A stretch of DNA of 64,000 nucleotides from Ctena decussata (GCA_963989385.1 OZ022498.1:8377501-8441500), one strand, 5' to 3'; positions 9,888 to 24,800 are shown, counted from the stretch's first letter. Numbers and translations: made by a program. The notes: generated by a model from the letters alone, not told the origin.

Positions 9888-12800
9888 CTGCAAATATACA
9901 TAACATATCCTAAGTATTGGCACAGAAATGCTAAAGCATGCAGCGTTGACCCTTTTAAGTCTTTTTGACTATATAGATTCAGCAAAACTGTATCAATGGT
10001 AATGTTATTAACAGGGCTGAAGCTCTGTCAAAAATTATTGATGCTTTGACACTCGAAACTGCTTACATGCTGCCCCTGTTTGGGAAATTGGGATTCTCAT
10101 ACTCAAGCAAAAATACTCCAGCTGGCAAAGGTCCATAGACTGTAGTGCAGTATAATGCCCTACCTGAGGCAGTTCACAGGCAGTTCACAGGGTATAATCG
10201 ATTCCGCTAACTTTCGCTTCCAGCAGAGACTGTACATCATATTTGGCTCCAGCTGAGACTGTCAGCGATCTCTTGCTTCCTGCCGAGACTTCTGTACATG
10301 ATAAATGGTTTCCTGCAGAGACTGTCCGCCATTTTTTGAGGACAGTAGTCCCTGCAGGAAGCAAGAGATCGCGGAAGTCTCGGCTGAAGCCAAATATGAC
10401 AGACAGTCTCTGCAAAAAGCGAAAATTGGCGGACTGGTTTATACCCTGTGCAGTTGCATGCTGGCTGGCTTTCAAGGAAGCAGTTGGCAGACTGCAACAA
10501 CCTTGCAGATGTTTTAACTCTTTAAGCACCAAAAAGCAGACGAAAAAATTTACGTCTGCAAAAATTAAAGAAATGCCTTTTCGCAGACATTTCATATTTA
10601 GAATTCAAAGACTAGAGGGCAAACAGTGTAGATCTTGATGAGGCTGCTCATTATGAGCCGCCACATCAGGATCTACGCTGTTTGCAAATATTGCAAATAT
10701 TGCTAATTTCATCACTGGGGCTTAAAGAGTTAATCCTGATTTTAACTTCACTTTTTTAAACACATAGGCCCAGTTGCTCAAAACTAACATCATCAGTTAC
10801 TGAGACATTGAATTTTCAAACATAATAAACATAAAAATGCTGTTATTTTTTGCTGTAAAAACGTGAGGAGCTTTTGAGAACTCCTCCCAATTCTTCAGCA
10901 AAAATTATAACTGCAATTGAATTTGTGAATGAATTGTTGACTTACATCTCATTAACTAACGATGTCAATAGTTTTGAACAACTGGGCCATGGTCAACTTT
11001 GAAGATGGCATAGACAATTAAGGTACATGGATACACCTTCTGGGGAAGCAACAACCACTTTCTTATTTGAGTTTCTTCTCAATGAGGTTTAACTCTAAAA
11101 AGGGAAAGATTTGCTCCCCTTGGGAGCAAACTCTTCTCTACAAGTTTATCCAATTTTGGAAGGGCTGTATTTTCTTTTGAGCAAATTCTGTTCAAAGAAC
11201 TGACCCCATTTTGGAGGGGTTATTTTTTGCAGAACTGTTGTGCATGGGAGCAAACAGGAAGTCAAATAAGTTTTTCCTTTTGAAAAATGGTGGAAAAACA
11301 TGGGGGTGTACCCATACATCTTAAAGAAATGCTTGGGGTATCCACATTTTTTAAGGTTACATACATCAACTGGTTATATAGTCAGTACTGTCGGTGCAAT
11401 AAAAATTCTAAATATTGGGACATCCAAAATAATAACAACTAGAAAATTGTGTCTGTAAGACACTTATGATGCCCCCGTGCAGCGCCTGTCACATGACGTG
11501 TATATCCATAAAGCACCTACAAAGAATCCATTGAAAATATACCCTGCCCTGCAAAAAATTGCCCAAAATGACTAAGTTAAAAAGGCCGTGATTCTGTCAA
11601 AATCAATTCTAGATCTATCAAAACACCTCATGCATATCTTCAAATATGTCCACAATATGTAGACAAGGTCTGAAAAAGATCCACTGAAAACTGTGGAGCA
11701 AGTTGCCCAAAATGACTAAGTTATAAAGGCCGATATTCTGTCAAAATTAATTCTAGATCTATCAAAACACCTCATGCATATCTTCAAATATGTCCACAAT
11801 ATGTAGACAAGGTTTGAAAAGATCCACTGAAAACTGTGGAGCAAGTTGATAACAGAAACTCCATACTCTACAATGCAAAAATTTCCCTAAAATGACTAAG
11901 TTCAAAAGGCCGTAATTCTGTAAAAATTAATTCTAGCTCCAACAAAAACCCACATGCACATCTTCAATATGTCCACAACATGTATGCAAGGTTTGGAAAA
12001 GATCCATTGAAAACTGTGGGAGGATTTGATTACACAGACTGCATACCCTACAATGCAAAAATTTGCCTAAAATGACTAAGTTCAAAAGGCCGTAATTCTG
12101 TCAAAATTAATTCTAGCTCCAACAAAAACCCACATGCACATCTTCAATATGTCCACAACATGTATGTGAAGTTTGAAAAAGATCCACTGAAAACTGTGGG
12201 AGGAGTTGATTACACAAACTCTATACCGTAAAGTGTGACGAACGGACGGATGGACAGACAGGAGCAAATCTTAATGCCCCCTGACTATCGTCACAGGGGC
12301 ATAAAAAAGAGTCTAACATCAGTTCAAGTATTAACTAAATCTCTGCAAAGCATTATGAATCAGTATGCAATTACAAAACTTTAAAAAAGAGAAAAATTTC
12401 TTAAGTCCCTGACCTTGACATCAAGATCACTGAGCGGGGTTGGGGTAGTACTCTGTAGATCTAACTACAGTGCAAATATAAAAAGAATTCATCTATGGGT
12501 TCAGGAGATATGTGTCTTTAAAAAACTTTAACCAAAACATCCAATCAACTAGAAAATTGTGTCTGTAAGACACTAATGATGCCCCCGTGCAGCGCCTGTC
12601 ACAGGACATGTGTACATCCCTGAAGCACCTTTCAAGCACAAATGCTATTTACAAAGAATCCACTGAAAACATTACACAAAATTTATACCCTACAGTGCAA
12701 AATGCAGCCCAAAATGACTAAGTTTAAAAGGCCATAATTCCTTCAGAATTATTTTTTTCCTATCAAAACCAACATGCACATCTTCAATATGTCCACAACA

Positions 12801-15800
12801 AGTCTCCAATGTCTGAAAAACAGCCACTGAAAATTGTGGGAGGAGTTGATTACACAAAGTACTTACCCTACAATGCAAACATATGACCAAAATGACTTAC
12901 AATGCAAATATATGACAAAAATGACTAAGTCCAAAAAGCTATAATTCTGTCAAAATTAATTCTAGCTCCAACAAAAACCCACATGCACATCTCCAATATG
13001 TGCATAACATGTATGCAAAGTTTGGAAAAGACCAATTGAAAACTGAGGGAGGAGTTGATTACACAAACTCCACACCCTTTTAAAGTAAAAATTAGCCTAA
13101 AATGACTAAGTTCAAAAGGCCGTACTTCTGTCAAAATCAATTCTAGTTCCAACAAAAACCCACATGCACATCTTCAATAAGTGCATAATATGTATACAAG
13201 GTTTGAAAAAGATCCATTGAAAACTGTGGGAGGGGTTGATTACACAAACTACATACCCTACAATGCAAAAATTTGACTAAAATGACTAAGTTCAAAAAGC
13301 CTTAATTCTGTCAAAATTAATTCTAGCTCCAACAAAAACCCACATGCACATCTTCAATATGTCCACAACATGTATGCAAGGTTTCAAAAAGATCCATTGA
13401 AAACTGTGGGAGGAGTTGATTACACAAACTACATACCCTACAATGCAAAAATTTGCCTAAAATGACTAAGTTCAAAAAGCTGTAATTCTGTCAAAATTAA
13501 TTCTAAATCCAAAATAAACCCACATGCACATCTTCAATATGTCCATAACATGTATGCAAGGTTTCAAAAAGATCCATTGAAAACTGTGGGAGGAGTTGAT
13601 TACACAAACTACATACCCTACAATGCAAAAATTTGCCTAAAATGACTAAGTTCAAAAGGCCGTAATTCTGTCAAAATTAATTCTAGCTCCGACAAAAACT
13701 AACATGCACATCTTCAATATGTCCACAACATGTATGCGAAGTTTGAAAAAGATCCACTGAAAACTGTGGGAGGAGCTGATTACACAAACTCTATACCGTA
13801 AAGTGTGACGAACGGACGGACGGACAGACAGACAGACGGACAGACAGGAGCAAATCTTAATGCCCCCTGACTATCGTCACAGGGGCATAATAATTGCCCT
13901 AAAAACAGAAGAAATTGATGGAATGGCAAACAGTGTGAGCCCTGTTCAGAATGCTCCTTTGGGAGCAGTATGATCTTGGTCTGCACTGTTTGCTCTGACC
14001 TATCTGTCCCAATACTCAGAATTTTCACAGTAAATGCATCAGCTGGTTACAGTCTCAATATTCCCAGTAACCATGGCAACTACTCACCACAATCAATAGC
14101 TTTGGCTAACTCTATTTGTAACTTTCTCTGTTGATCCTGACAAATACCCGTTCTTTTCGTCGGAAATGGCTGTGCTGTCTCTTCAATTATTAACTGTTTC
14201 AGCAGCTTCTCGTTCTGAAATTTGTATTAATATATGCAGGTATACTTAAAGCCGAAAGTAAGTTTACATAAGTATATCTATATGAATAAATAGTTAGCCA
14301 TTTTCTTTTGAAATCTTGGGAATTTTTTTAAGCTTTTTTGTCATGCACTCTCTGAAGCAGTCAAAACAAATTGCCGATAAAACATTTCAGATGTTATCTG
14401 AGATAAGGCTTTGAGAATTGACTAAAATTTAGTATTGTTTCAATTCAAAGGGAGATATTTTCAGTGTGAAGCAATTGTAAGTTACTGTCAACTGTTAAGC
14501 AGATGAAACACACCAAATGTTTTGCAGGCAATTTTATTTATTGACAATCGATGGATCTTTAAAGTGTTGTGTCCAAAACCCTGGTCTACTGAAATGCAAA
14601 TTGTTAGTTTTTAATGTAAGCACAGATAGCTCGATAGTGGAATCAATTGCATGAACCATCTTTCCTGAAACCTGTTTAAACAAGTCTTTAAAGCTATTTT
14701 AAACTCAAATATTATTTTTTTATCAAATCAATACAGGAATAAAAAATATTCATTAATAACAAGAATTCCGAAGAATGCGGTGTCTTGCCTGCTGGCGCTT
14801 TGTCACAAAACAGAGCTAAATCAGCAAAGATGTATGCATGAACCAAGTTTCTTGGCTCTAGCCCTTATAGTTTCTGAGAAACAGACCTAAATGCAAAATC
14901 TCCACAAAAAATCGCAAAGTCAGTCAACCCCAAAATGTTGGTCAAGACTCAATATTGATTATGACTTTAAGCTCAACTCTTCCAGATGTATGCATGACCC
15001 AAGTTTCATGGCTCTAGCCCTTATAGTTGCTGAGAAACACATCTAAATGCGAAAACTCGACAAAAAATTGCTAAGTCAGTCAACCGTAAAATGTAGGTCA
15101 AGACTCAATCTTTTTTTTTTTTTCCGGTATTAAATTTTATTTTCCCCGTGAATTGGTATATTGTGGGTCGGGGACCATCCCACCGTATACCTCACAATCT
15201 TATGCATGCTATATATATTTTAACATATTCCAATGAGCATGCTCTTTGCTATTGTCCTATATAATTCTTTCTACCTACTACATATAAGGCAAAACTTTCT
15301 TATTACCTTCAGATGTATTTAGACTAATATTGATTTCGATATCTGAGGTTGTGCGCTTTAACTCAGTTATTCTAAGAATAATTTTTGTACTGTTACCGTA
15401 AGTATCATTCAAAAAAACCTTCTTGTTTCATCTTTGGGACTTTAAATTGTAAAGTATACCTGTCTAAATACATCTACTGGTCTATGTCAATATTTATATT
15501 ACATTCATAATACCATAATCAACCTTTTTAGCACTCTGCCTGCCTATTCCCTTCAATGCTGCCAACACTTGTAGTATAATTTCCCCCTCCCCCACATGCA
15601 CACATTTCAATAATTTACCACCCAGCAAAGTAAACAAATCCAAAGGCAATGCAAAGGAGAGAGGTCACTTAATGTCACGGAAGGACAGAGCAGCTTTACC
15701 AATTAAAATTTAATACTCTGTAGCATTATTCAGCTATTGTATACTAGCAAACAAGGGGATAAACCAGAATCGTCCATTTCCACCACTATGGTCCCCTCCA

Positions 15801-18800
15801 CACATTACACAGAACATTTTATAATGTCACAGAGTCTCATTTTATATAATACCTTTTTTTTTTTCTCCCAACAATGCTATCTAATCTATTAGTTTACCAT
15901 AGTCTCCCCAAAGGTCATTGAACTTTTGTAATTCATTTTTACAGACATGTATTGACTTTTGCACGGCATATAATGACTTTATCCTTGTTTTCAAAGTATT
16001 AAGATTTAAGTTTTGTTTTAGACATCGTGTGCGATATATATAATATCTGGCTTCTAACAGTATTTGATTTAGACTGGAAAAATTCCCTTCATCTGTCATA
16101 CCAAACAAAAATTTCTGTTCATCTAAGTTCAATATAAGATCTTTAGATTGGAACCAGTATTTTATATGTGTTATCAGATTCTGAGTATCTCTACATTCCC
16201 ATATTAGATGTTGTATTGTTTCATCTTCTGTTTTACAGAAAGTACATTTAGGACTATCTATTAATTTTATTTTCTTAAGGAAGCTATTAGTAATTAATAT
16301 TTTATGATTAATTTGAACTTGGAACCATTGTAATTTTGTATTTATTGTAGTCTGGAAAGGAGTCTCAAATACTCTTTGCCAAATTTTATCTTCCATTTGA
16401 TATATTTTATTCCATGATTGTTTCCCAGTTGGGATCTCAGAGTTTTGATTTAATATATTGTACATTACTTTACAACCCTTTGTAGTTTTCAATACACTTC
16501 CTAGGTGAATTGGCATAAATGGGCTGGAAAGTTTTTCCTTTACTTCTATTGTATTTCTCTTCTTAAAGTCTTTTAAGCAAGATATTACACTGTAATACTG
16601 CAAGAAATTTAAATTCAGCCCACTATAAGTTTTAAAATTTGCTAGTGATAAAAACTTACCTTGGTTATCTATCAAATCATTAACAAATACAATTCCTCTA
16701 TTATACATTTCTCTGTCAAATATACCTATATCCCCAACAATAAAGTTTTTATTGTGAAATAGAGGGCTTGTAAGAAAATGATCAGCATTTTCTATCTTGC
16801 TTTAAAACTTGCCATAACATCTTTCCAAAAGGCATTATCAATATGGTTAATTCTTTCTTCACAGTAAAGGGATGAGAATGTAGCTAGTTTTTTCACATCT
16901 ATATATAACTGTACTATATTTTGCCACTTGCTAGTATTACATGCCATTAAAAGTTTCCTTATCCAAGTTGTTTTGGTTGCACATAAAAAGGCTTCTAAGT
17001 TTATCATCTTCAATCCACCTTCAGTATATAGCTTAACTAAAATACTTCTTTTGATTTTTGAAGGTCCATCCCATATAAAACAAGAAATGTTACAGTATGT
17101 AACAAATGCCCCCAAAGGCCCCTTAGACTGACCTTTGACCCTGATTGGGACCTTGAGAAAATATTTGACCTCTAACCCCAGACAGTGACCTTGACCTTGG
17201 ACGTGGGAACCTAAATTTTGTATGTGACACACCTTCTCATTATGCTCTATCTTTCTGTGAAGTTTCATCAAATTTGCTTCAGTAGTTTATAAGTTATAGC
17301 TGAGACACGATTTAAGATATAATTTGACCTTTGACCCAACTGTGACCTTGACCTTGGGCGTGGGAACCTAACTCTTGTGCGCGACACACCTTCTCATTAT
17401 GCTCTATCTTTCTGTGAAGTTTCATCAAATTTGCTTCAGTAGTTTTTAAGTTATCGCTGAGACACGATTTGTTACGGACGGAATGAGGGACGGACGGTGC
17501 GATTTTAATATGCCACCCGAAGTCCCTTCGGGGGCATAATTAAAAAGCATACTGTTTATTTTCTTAATGGTAGACTGCGGTGGATTAGGAATAGAAAAAA
17601 ATAGATGGTTAAATATTGACAAAAATAAAGTTTTAATAACTGTTATTTTACCTATAGGTGTTAAATATCTTTTCCTCCATGTTTCTATCATTTTTTCCAG
17701 TTTCACCACTTTTTCCTTGTAATTTTCCTCTATCATTTTACTGAGATCTATATTAAAATTTATTCCTAGTATTTTAAAGTGTGCTTTGCCCCAACTAAGT
17801 TTCCATTTTGTTTTAATTGACTCCTGACTGTACTTTTTTTTCCCAATCCAGACCACTTGTGTCTTATCAAAATTTATTTTTAAGCCAGATATTTTTTCAA
17901 AATCTGATAGTTCTAAAAGTGCTTCATTTAAAGAGGAGGGAGATCCATCCAAAATTAATGAAGTATCATCTGCGAATTGTGATATTTTAAATTCTGTACC
18001 ATTTATATTTATTCCTCTTATATGTTTATTTTCTCTGATTTTTAGGGCTAAAATTTCTGCACATAAAACAAAAATATTAGTTGACAGGGGGTCACCTTGA
18101 CGACATCCCCTACTCACTTTAAAAAATGAGGTGAGATGCCCATTCACATTGACAGCCGAACTTGCATTATTATACAGTACTTTGACCCAATGTCTGATTG
18201 AATCTCCAAACCAAAAAAAATAAAAGAACGCTCTCTATGAAACTCCAAGAAACTGAGTCGAAAGCCTTTTCAAAATCAATCATTAAAAGGAGTCCCGGTA
18301 TATCATTACTTTCTGTGTATTGCATTATGTCATAAATTAGCCTTGTGTTTTCACCTATATAGCGGCCTGTTATAAACCCTGTCTGATCATGATTTATTAG
18401 ATAATCCAAAGTAGTTTTAATTCTATTTGCAACTGTTTTAGAGGCTATTTTATAGACTGTGTTCAGCAGAGTTAGAGGTCTGTAATTTTTAAGATAAGAT
18501 CGAGGTTCGTTGTCTTTAGGTATGCATGTTATAATACCCTGTTTTTGAGTGACCGACATTTCCCCTGACATATAGCCATAATTTATTGCTCTTAAGACAA
18601 ACCATCCAATTTTCCCCAAAAAAAACTTTGAAAAATTCAGCTGGAAAACCATTTGATCCAGGAGACTTGTCATTGGCCATTTGTTTTAGAGTTTCACTTA
18701 CTTCTTTATATGTTAACAGGCCTTCCAGTGTGTTTGCCTGGTCCTTATTAAGTTTTGGATATGTCTTGTCTTGAAAAATGTTATCTAGATTTTCCAAAAA

Positions 18801-21800
18801 TGAGTCAGACTACTCTTCTCTACTGGTATATAACTGCTTGTAAAATTTTTCTACTTCTTCCAAAATTTTATCTTGATCGGTAATACTTCCCCCTGCTTCT
18901 TTTTCTACTTGTGAGATGAACTTACTTGTAAAATTCCTTTTCTCCAGATTACAATAATACTTAGATGGTTTTTCTGCATTTTCTATCCACTTTGCTTTTG
19001 ATCGTATTAAATAACCTGTCATTTTATCTCTTCTAATATTGCTGAGTTGAAGTTTTAAATCATCAAGATCCTGCTGATTTTCTTCTGTAAGGTTTTGTTC
19101 TATTTTTTCAATTTCTCTTAGTAGTTTCTTTTCATCTACATCTCTGTTTTTCTTTTTATAACAAGAGTATGAAATTGATTTACCCCATAACTCCATTAGC
19201 AAAGTTTCTAAAAATAGTTGATCATTAATTGTGAACTGTATTTCATCATCTGGGATATATTCTAAGTTTTCCATGTCATATATGGGCAATGCATATTGCT
19301 GTTTTACTTCTAAATTTTTTTTATTTATAACTCTAAGGTACTCTTCATCTTTTAATAAACTGTTATTATGTTTCCAAAGGGGTTTACCTTTTTGAAATTC
19401 TTGAAAACTCAGTTGTAAAATAATCATTGAGTGGTCTGACTGATAACCACTTTCTATGGTGCATTTCCTTATATGACTGGCTAAATTATTAGATAAAAGA
19501 AAAAAATCTAATCTTGCCTGTTGACATGGTGTCTTTCTTCTCCAAGAATATCTATGCAGTGTAGGATTTAGTTCTCGAAAAGGGTCTATCAACTCATTGT
19601 CCTGTATGTAATTTATAAGTTTATCCCTCGCTTTTTTATTGTTTATATGTTTGTAGTTACAGTAGTCTAATTCTGCATTTATTACTAAATTGAAGTCCCC
19701 ACAAAAAATTACAGTTTCATTTTCAAATTCTTCCACAATACTAAACAGCTTTTCAAAAAAAATTGGGCTATCAGCATTTGGACCATATAAGGAGATCAGA
19801 CTTAACTTATTATTTTCTATTGACATATCTAGAGCCAAAAAGTTACCCTCATCATCTATCTTCTGCTTATAAACTTTATACTCAAATTTCTTATTAAAGA
19901 ATACGGCAATTCCTCGGGCATTAGATGCCGAAGAACTAAAGAAACACTCCTGTTCCAAGACTCAATCTTGATGATGGCTTTGAGATTTACTCTTCCAAAT
20001 GTATGCATGAACCAAGTTTCATGGCTCTAGCCCTTCTTGTTTCTGAGAAAATGACCTAAACGCGAAAACTCCACAAAAAATTGCAATGTCAGTCAACCAT
20101 AAAATGTAGGTCAAGACTCAATATTGATGATGGCTTTCAGATCTGCTCTCCCAGAAGTACGCATGAACCAAGTTTCATGGCTCTAGCCCTTATAGTTTCT
20201 TAGAAAATGACCTGACCGTGAAAGCTTGACAAAAAATTGCAAAGTCAGTCAACCGTAAAATGTAGGTCAAGACTCAATATTGATGATGACTTTGAGGTCT
20301 ACTCTTCCAGATGTACGCATGAACCAAGTTTCATGGTTCTAGCCCTTATAGTTTCTGAGAAAATGACCTAAATGCGAAAACTCAACAAAAATTTGCAAAG
20401 TCAGTCAACCGTAAAATGTAGGTCAAGACTCAATATTGATAATGGCTTTGAAATCTACTTTTCCAGATGTATGCATGAACCAAATTTCATGGCTCTAGTC
20501 CTTATAGTTTCTGAGAAAATGACCTAAACGCGAAAACTCGACAAAGTTTACGCCGCCACCGCCGACGACACTGGAAAAGCAATACATATAGTCTCGCCTC
20601 TGCTTCGCAGGCAAGACAAAAACTGTAAAATTACTTTTGGTTATAAGTATAATTCCAGAAAATAGAATTTTAAAGTTTTCTAACACTTAAAGCAACAAAA
20701 ATGAAAATACATGTAGCTGAATTTGCAAACAGCGTAGATCAAGATGAGGCAGCTCATAATACGATATGCAGCTTGGACATAACATTTTCCTTACATTTTG
20801 CAGACGTAAATTTTGTTGATTGCTTTTCTGCTGCTCTAAGAGTTAGCTTTTACCTCAAATAATTACATGTACCAGATGTTTATCTGAATTGCATCAACAG
20901 AGGACCTCTTTTAGAAAATTGATATAAAATTAATGTTTCGTTTCTCTTTAAAATTATGGAAAGAAAAGTTTTAAAGTATTACTCTAGGAGCCAAAATCGC
21001 CTATCTTGCCAAAATAAGGGTCGGAGGTGGCACCCTCTGCTATACTAAGTTTGAATGTATTTTTGAATAGTCTGAACCTTCAGAAACTAGGTTTGATTGT
21101 TCTGCTCGTCAAATTTTATTGTCAAAATAGTCAAAATAAGCGATGGGTATGACTACCTATAGTGGAGCAAATATGATTCCATAAGAGTCCTAGAAAAGAC
21201 AGATAGTAGTCAATCGGGTGTAATATTTGTTTTTATATATTAAAATGATTGTTTTGACCTGTAGTGATCAGATTCAGCGTTTGCCACCTTTACAAAACTT
21301 GTATAACTCTATAATGGGCAGTTATTTACGTTACCCTATTAAATTTTAATTATATAAAATAAGAATCGATGAGAAATATGCCAAAATGATTTAACTGTAT
21401 CAAATCTCAATATTTTCTTTAAGAATAGTTAATATGCTATAAATTAAGCTGCACAGAAAACAGTTAAGAACATCGGGGCTGTTATTTTCGTTATAACAGT
21501 TCATGTACCCCTTTAAAACTTAAAACGCAATTGTTTGATAAAACATAGCTAATAAGTTATTGTAAACAGAAAAGTTGACCTGTTTCCTTCAGATCATACT
21601 AAACATGATGCAACACAATAGTTGAAATAAGTTATAAACATACAATACATTTCTTTAGCAAAGTAACGTACTCAACAGATTAACATGTTTGCATAAAAAG
21701 ACTGTCATTCCTCCAGGAATACATTCATTTGGAACTTTGCCTGTAAAACAAATTAACAAAGTTAAGCTAATTATATTCATTATTTATCCAAAAAAATTCT

Positions 21801-24800
21801 GCATAGTTTAGTCGCCTACTAAGACAGCAAACAATGTTGTTTACTTGACAAGAAAAATTTAAATTGTCCCAAAAATTAAAGAAAGCGCTCGTGAATTAAT
21901 CTGCACATGGAAAAGTACTAAATTTATTTATATTCATTAATATCTTAATTATTTGTAAGAATCACACAATACAAACTAAGTTTTGATAGATTACAGTTTT
22001 GTACTTAGAAAGGTAACGTTTGTAACTTTTATTTAAAATATTCCTTGAGATTTGATGTTGCAAATGCAAAATAAGCCAAGACAATATTAGGCTGAGTTAT
22101 TCTTTACATGAATGTGAAATTGTTTAAACCTACCGTATGTAATTAATCAGCGATATTTCCAAGGCGGTTTATTCATTGTGGTGTATTTATGTTAAAGTTT
22201 GTGCTGTCCACTGTTCTGTTCTTTTCGAAACATTGGTTTATTTCGTCTGTAATTTGCCATTATCCTGTTGAAAATAGGCGTTGTGTGTGCCTTGTTATGT
22301 TGGTAAAAGGCTAGCTATGAGGTCATCTGCATGGAATGGACTGCACGTTTATTTTGCTACTTGCTAGTATTATTTGAGTACTTGTCTTTTTACTTTATTT
22401 TATTTCTTCTAGTTTGGTATCATGGGAGGGTTGTGGCACCCATTGAATCCATTCCTGATCGCTGCCAGTTAACACTACTTTATCTGTTTTGAGCTATTCT
22501 TTTAAAAGCAATATTAAAACCATGGTTAAAAATATTTTGGGCTTTTAGCATAAATTTAAACCAAAGTAACGTATATAACACGCTAAAAATTGTTATTTTT
22601 ACTCCGCTGCTAGTGTAAAGTGCCATATGGCTACGGCAAAATGCTTCCCTGTACTTCATTTATTGAAAAATAAGTGTTTCTTTGGTATTATTTGGTCTCA
22701 TTCGGAGTCAATTGAAAAAAAAAATCAGCCGAAGCTGGTGCTAAGGGGCATTGAAAGTGTTATAATATTTTATTCCCAGACACCGAGGTTGATGTCTTTG
22801 TTTTCTGTGATGTGTATTTTACTACAAGAGAATCTTCAATCACAATTTAGTTAAATTCCTATCATTTCAAGAATTCTAGGTGAATGGATACAATCTTACG
22901 TGAAATAATTGCCAAGTTTACCTTTCCTTCCCTCCTTAATGGGAGTAAACTCTTAAAAGAAAGAATTTGCCTTTGTAGGAGAAAAGTGTTTCTGTTAAAA
23001 GTAAATCTTTAAAGGTTAAACCAGCCACAGAAAAAAAATAAGAGGTCGAGAATCTTGTTTCCATTCTATCAAATTGCAGTAAAACATTGAGGTTTGTCAA
23101 TTGACATTAATACAGTATTATTTCCATAACATGTTTGAAGATCATCTGGAAGTAAGGACATATCAGATTACTGGCAAGTGCAGACGATACTGTCTAGGCA
23201 CGACTGATATGAATATGACATTATCAAAATGATATTAATCACTCGAATCAATGATAATTCACTTACTTTATCCCATTTGTTTGATAGTAAAAAAAGGTAA
23301 CGCATACAACATTTAAATGTAAACAAGTTGTGAGATTAAATATTGTGGTTTGTAATGATACCGTTAAATAATGTTTGAAATTCAATAAGATGAAGCATTG
23401 ACGGTTCCTCAGATCTCCGAACGAACTCTTTTATTGTTAAGAAGTAGGCTTATTTAAGGCCATCTAGCAATATGGTCACCTGAATAGCTGCTCATTTTGC
23501 TTTCTGTTTTGTTTTGTAATATAAGATAGGTAAACCTATATGTTCTGGCTGTTTTCAGCTGGGGTTGCTTAATGACAACCTGTTTGGGAAAGAACTGTTA
23601 ATTCAGTTTACCATGCATGTCTTTCGTGAACTTTTGTCAATTTGTGTGTGTGCTTCTTTCCCGTTTGGTTCAAGGGCGGGATGTGGGATCTGACTGTATT
23701 TACTTTTCATATTAATGCTCGTGTTACCATGTGCAGAAAATAACCGTTTGCAAGCAAAACACCTTAAATAGGCATTATACCGATGCAAATTAGGCACTAT
23801 ATAGAAAGTTTATATGTATTTATGCTACTATTACACGTTTTGTTTGTAACAATGGCAATTTGAAGCAATGAAATGGGTAAATCAAATTTTTAAATCTCTT
23901 CAGAGATTTATGGTTAAACTGCTGTTATGTTAACATTCGGAAGCCCAATGTTTTGCTTTCAACATTTGAGGATTACTTTAGGACGGGTTTCTTTCTGCTA
24001 AAGGCTACTCAAGCATAAATATCAACACTTGTTAACAGTAAAAGGGTAATCTGATAACTCTTTTATTGTTTAATGTTGTATACGTTACCTTTTTTTGACT
24101 TCCTAACTAGGAGTTTAAGGAAGTGATTTTTTCATTGATTTGATTTAAAAGTCATGTTGCTAATAAACTGAAGATAATGACAATATGTCATGACAATATT
24201 ACCCATGGCTAGAAATGCCATGTGCACTTTCAAGAAAAGAATCAATGAAACCAAATCTGCTTTCTTTTCTCGCAGATAGTTTTTGCTTTTAGATTATCTT
24301 CAAGCATGCCATTGAAACAATACTGTGTAAATGTAAATGGCCATACCTCTATCTTTTATTGCCATTTGTTTGATGGATGACAACGTTTGTGACATCCTGT
24401 TTGCTTCCCTAGATATGAAACCCTTCCAAAAATGGTCAACTCGCAATCCCCCTCTCCCCCTCCCCGCATTAAGAAAGGAGGCTAAAAAAAATAGCAGAGT
24501 TATATTGCGCCACAATATATCAGTTCTCTTTTAGCTCTGTAGGAATGATAAAAGCTTAACTAAATTCCAAAGAAAAGTTCTGTGGAGGCAAGATACGCAT
24601 CAGAGAAAACACTACATTAATCTCGGTTTTAACTGAGCGTGTATTCACTAATGTAATGTTACGACACTGCCAATGCCTCCAAGCAATAGCTTGAGCTAAA
24701 GTCTTTTTTCAAACTGAGTCAGAATGAGCCCAAATGATCATAAACGTGATTTTCATTACGATGAAGTAAGAGAGAGCTATTCACTCTAGCCACGCTTGTG

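Larger units (their letters stand above)
15113..19955 (-). mobile_element. 5'-truncated L1/Tx1-clade LINE
   Basis: The poly-A tail appears as a T-run at 15111-15123. A perfect 14-bp target duplication, CAAGACTCAATCTT, lies at 15099-15112 and 19956-19969. Minus-strand coding order is endonuclease, reverse transcriptase, C-terminal zinc knuckle. The copy lacks the start of the endonuclease. It has an in-frame TAG at about 18812, two or more frameshifts in the reverse transcriptase and a 459-bp insertion (17081-17539). It is dead but fairly young. Confidence 0.9.
14760..20619 (+). mobile_element. Helentron-like element (TCTTGCCTGC class) interrupted by a LINE
   Basis: The left end CAAGAATTCCGAAGAATGC has a small hairpin and then GTCTTGCCTGC. 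The right end hairpin is GTCTCGCC...GCAGGCAAGAC followed by AA. The body has units of about 155 bp (anchor GTATGCATGAACCAAGTTTC). Copy 2 has the empty site CATTAATAAAAACTG at 62573-62586, giving precise ends with no target duplication. A LINE sits inside (15113-19955), so the original element was about 1 kb. Confidence 0.8.
3026..20760 (+). repeat. Segmental duplication, copy 1
   Basis: From TAAGGTGAAT at about 3031 onward the sequence can be followed, apart from insertions, in the same order and orientation in 51381-63970. Shared landmarks are the sushi terminal exon, a TA-flanked MITE, MRPS18B exons 5 and 4 and several MITEs. Private to copy 1 are the 27-bp minisatellite, the MITE at 7207, the element at 8111, the MITE at about 9498, the foldback MITE at 10180, the two elements at 11439-13890 and the nested block 14760-20619. 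The left breakpoint is inside the sushi intron. The right breakpoint is not in view because copy 2 runs to the window end. Confidence 0.85.

Noticed and set aside
10185..10638. Overlapping proteins of 87-136 residues
   Set aside because: They lie in a foldback MITE plus a TTAA MITE, with mirror-image frames on both strands.
12082..14028. Several minus-strand frames of 60-82 codons
   Set aside because: Repeat units of the two 180-bp tandem elements; frames recur with the period.
22627..22854. 75-codon frame inside the 4.8-kb inverted-end element
   Set aside because: Isolated, no recognisable motif; expected by chance in 4.4 kb of AT-rich DNA.
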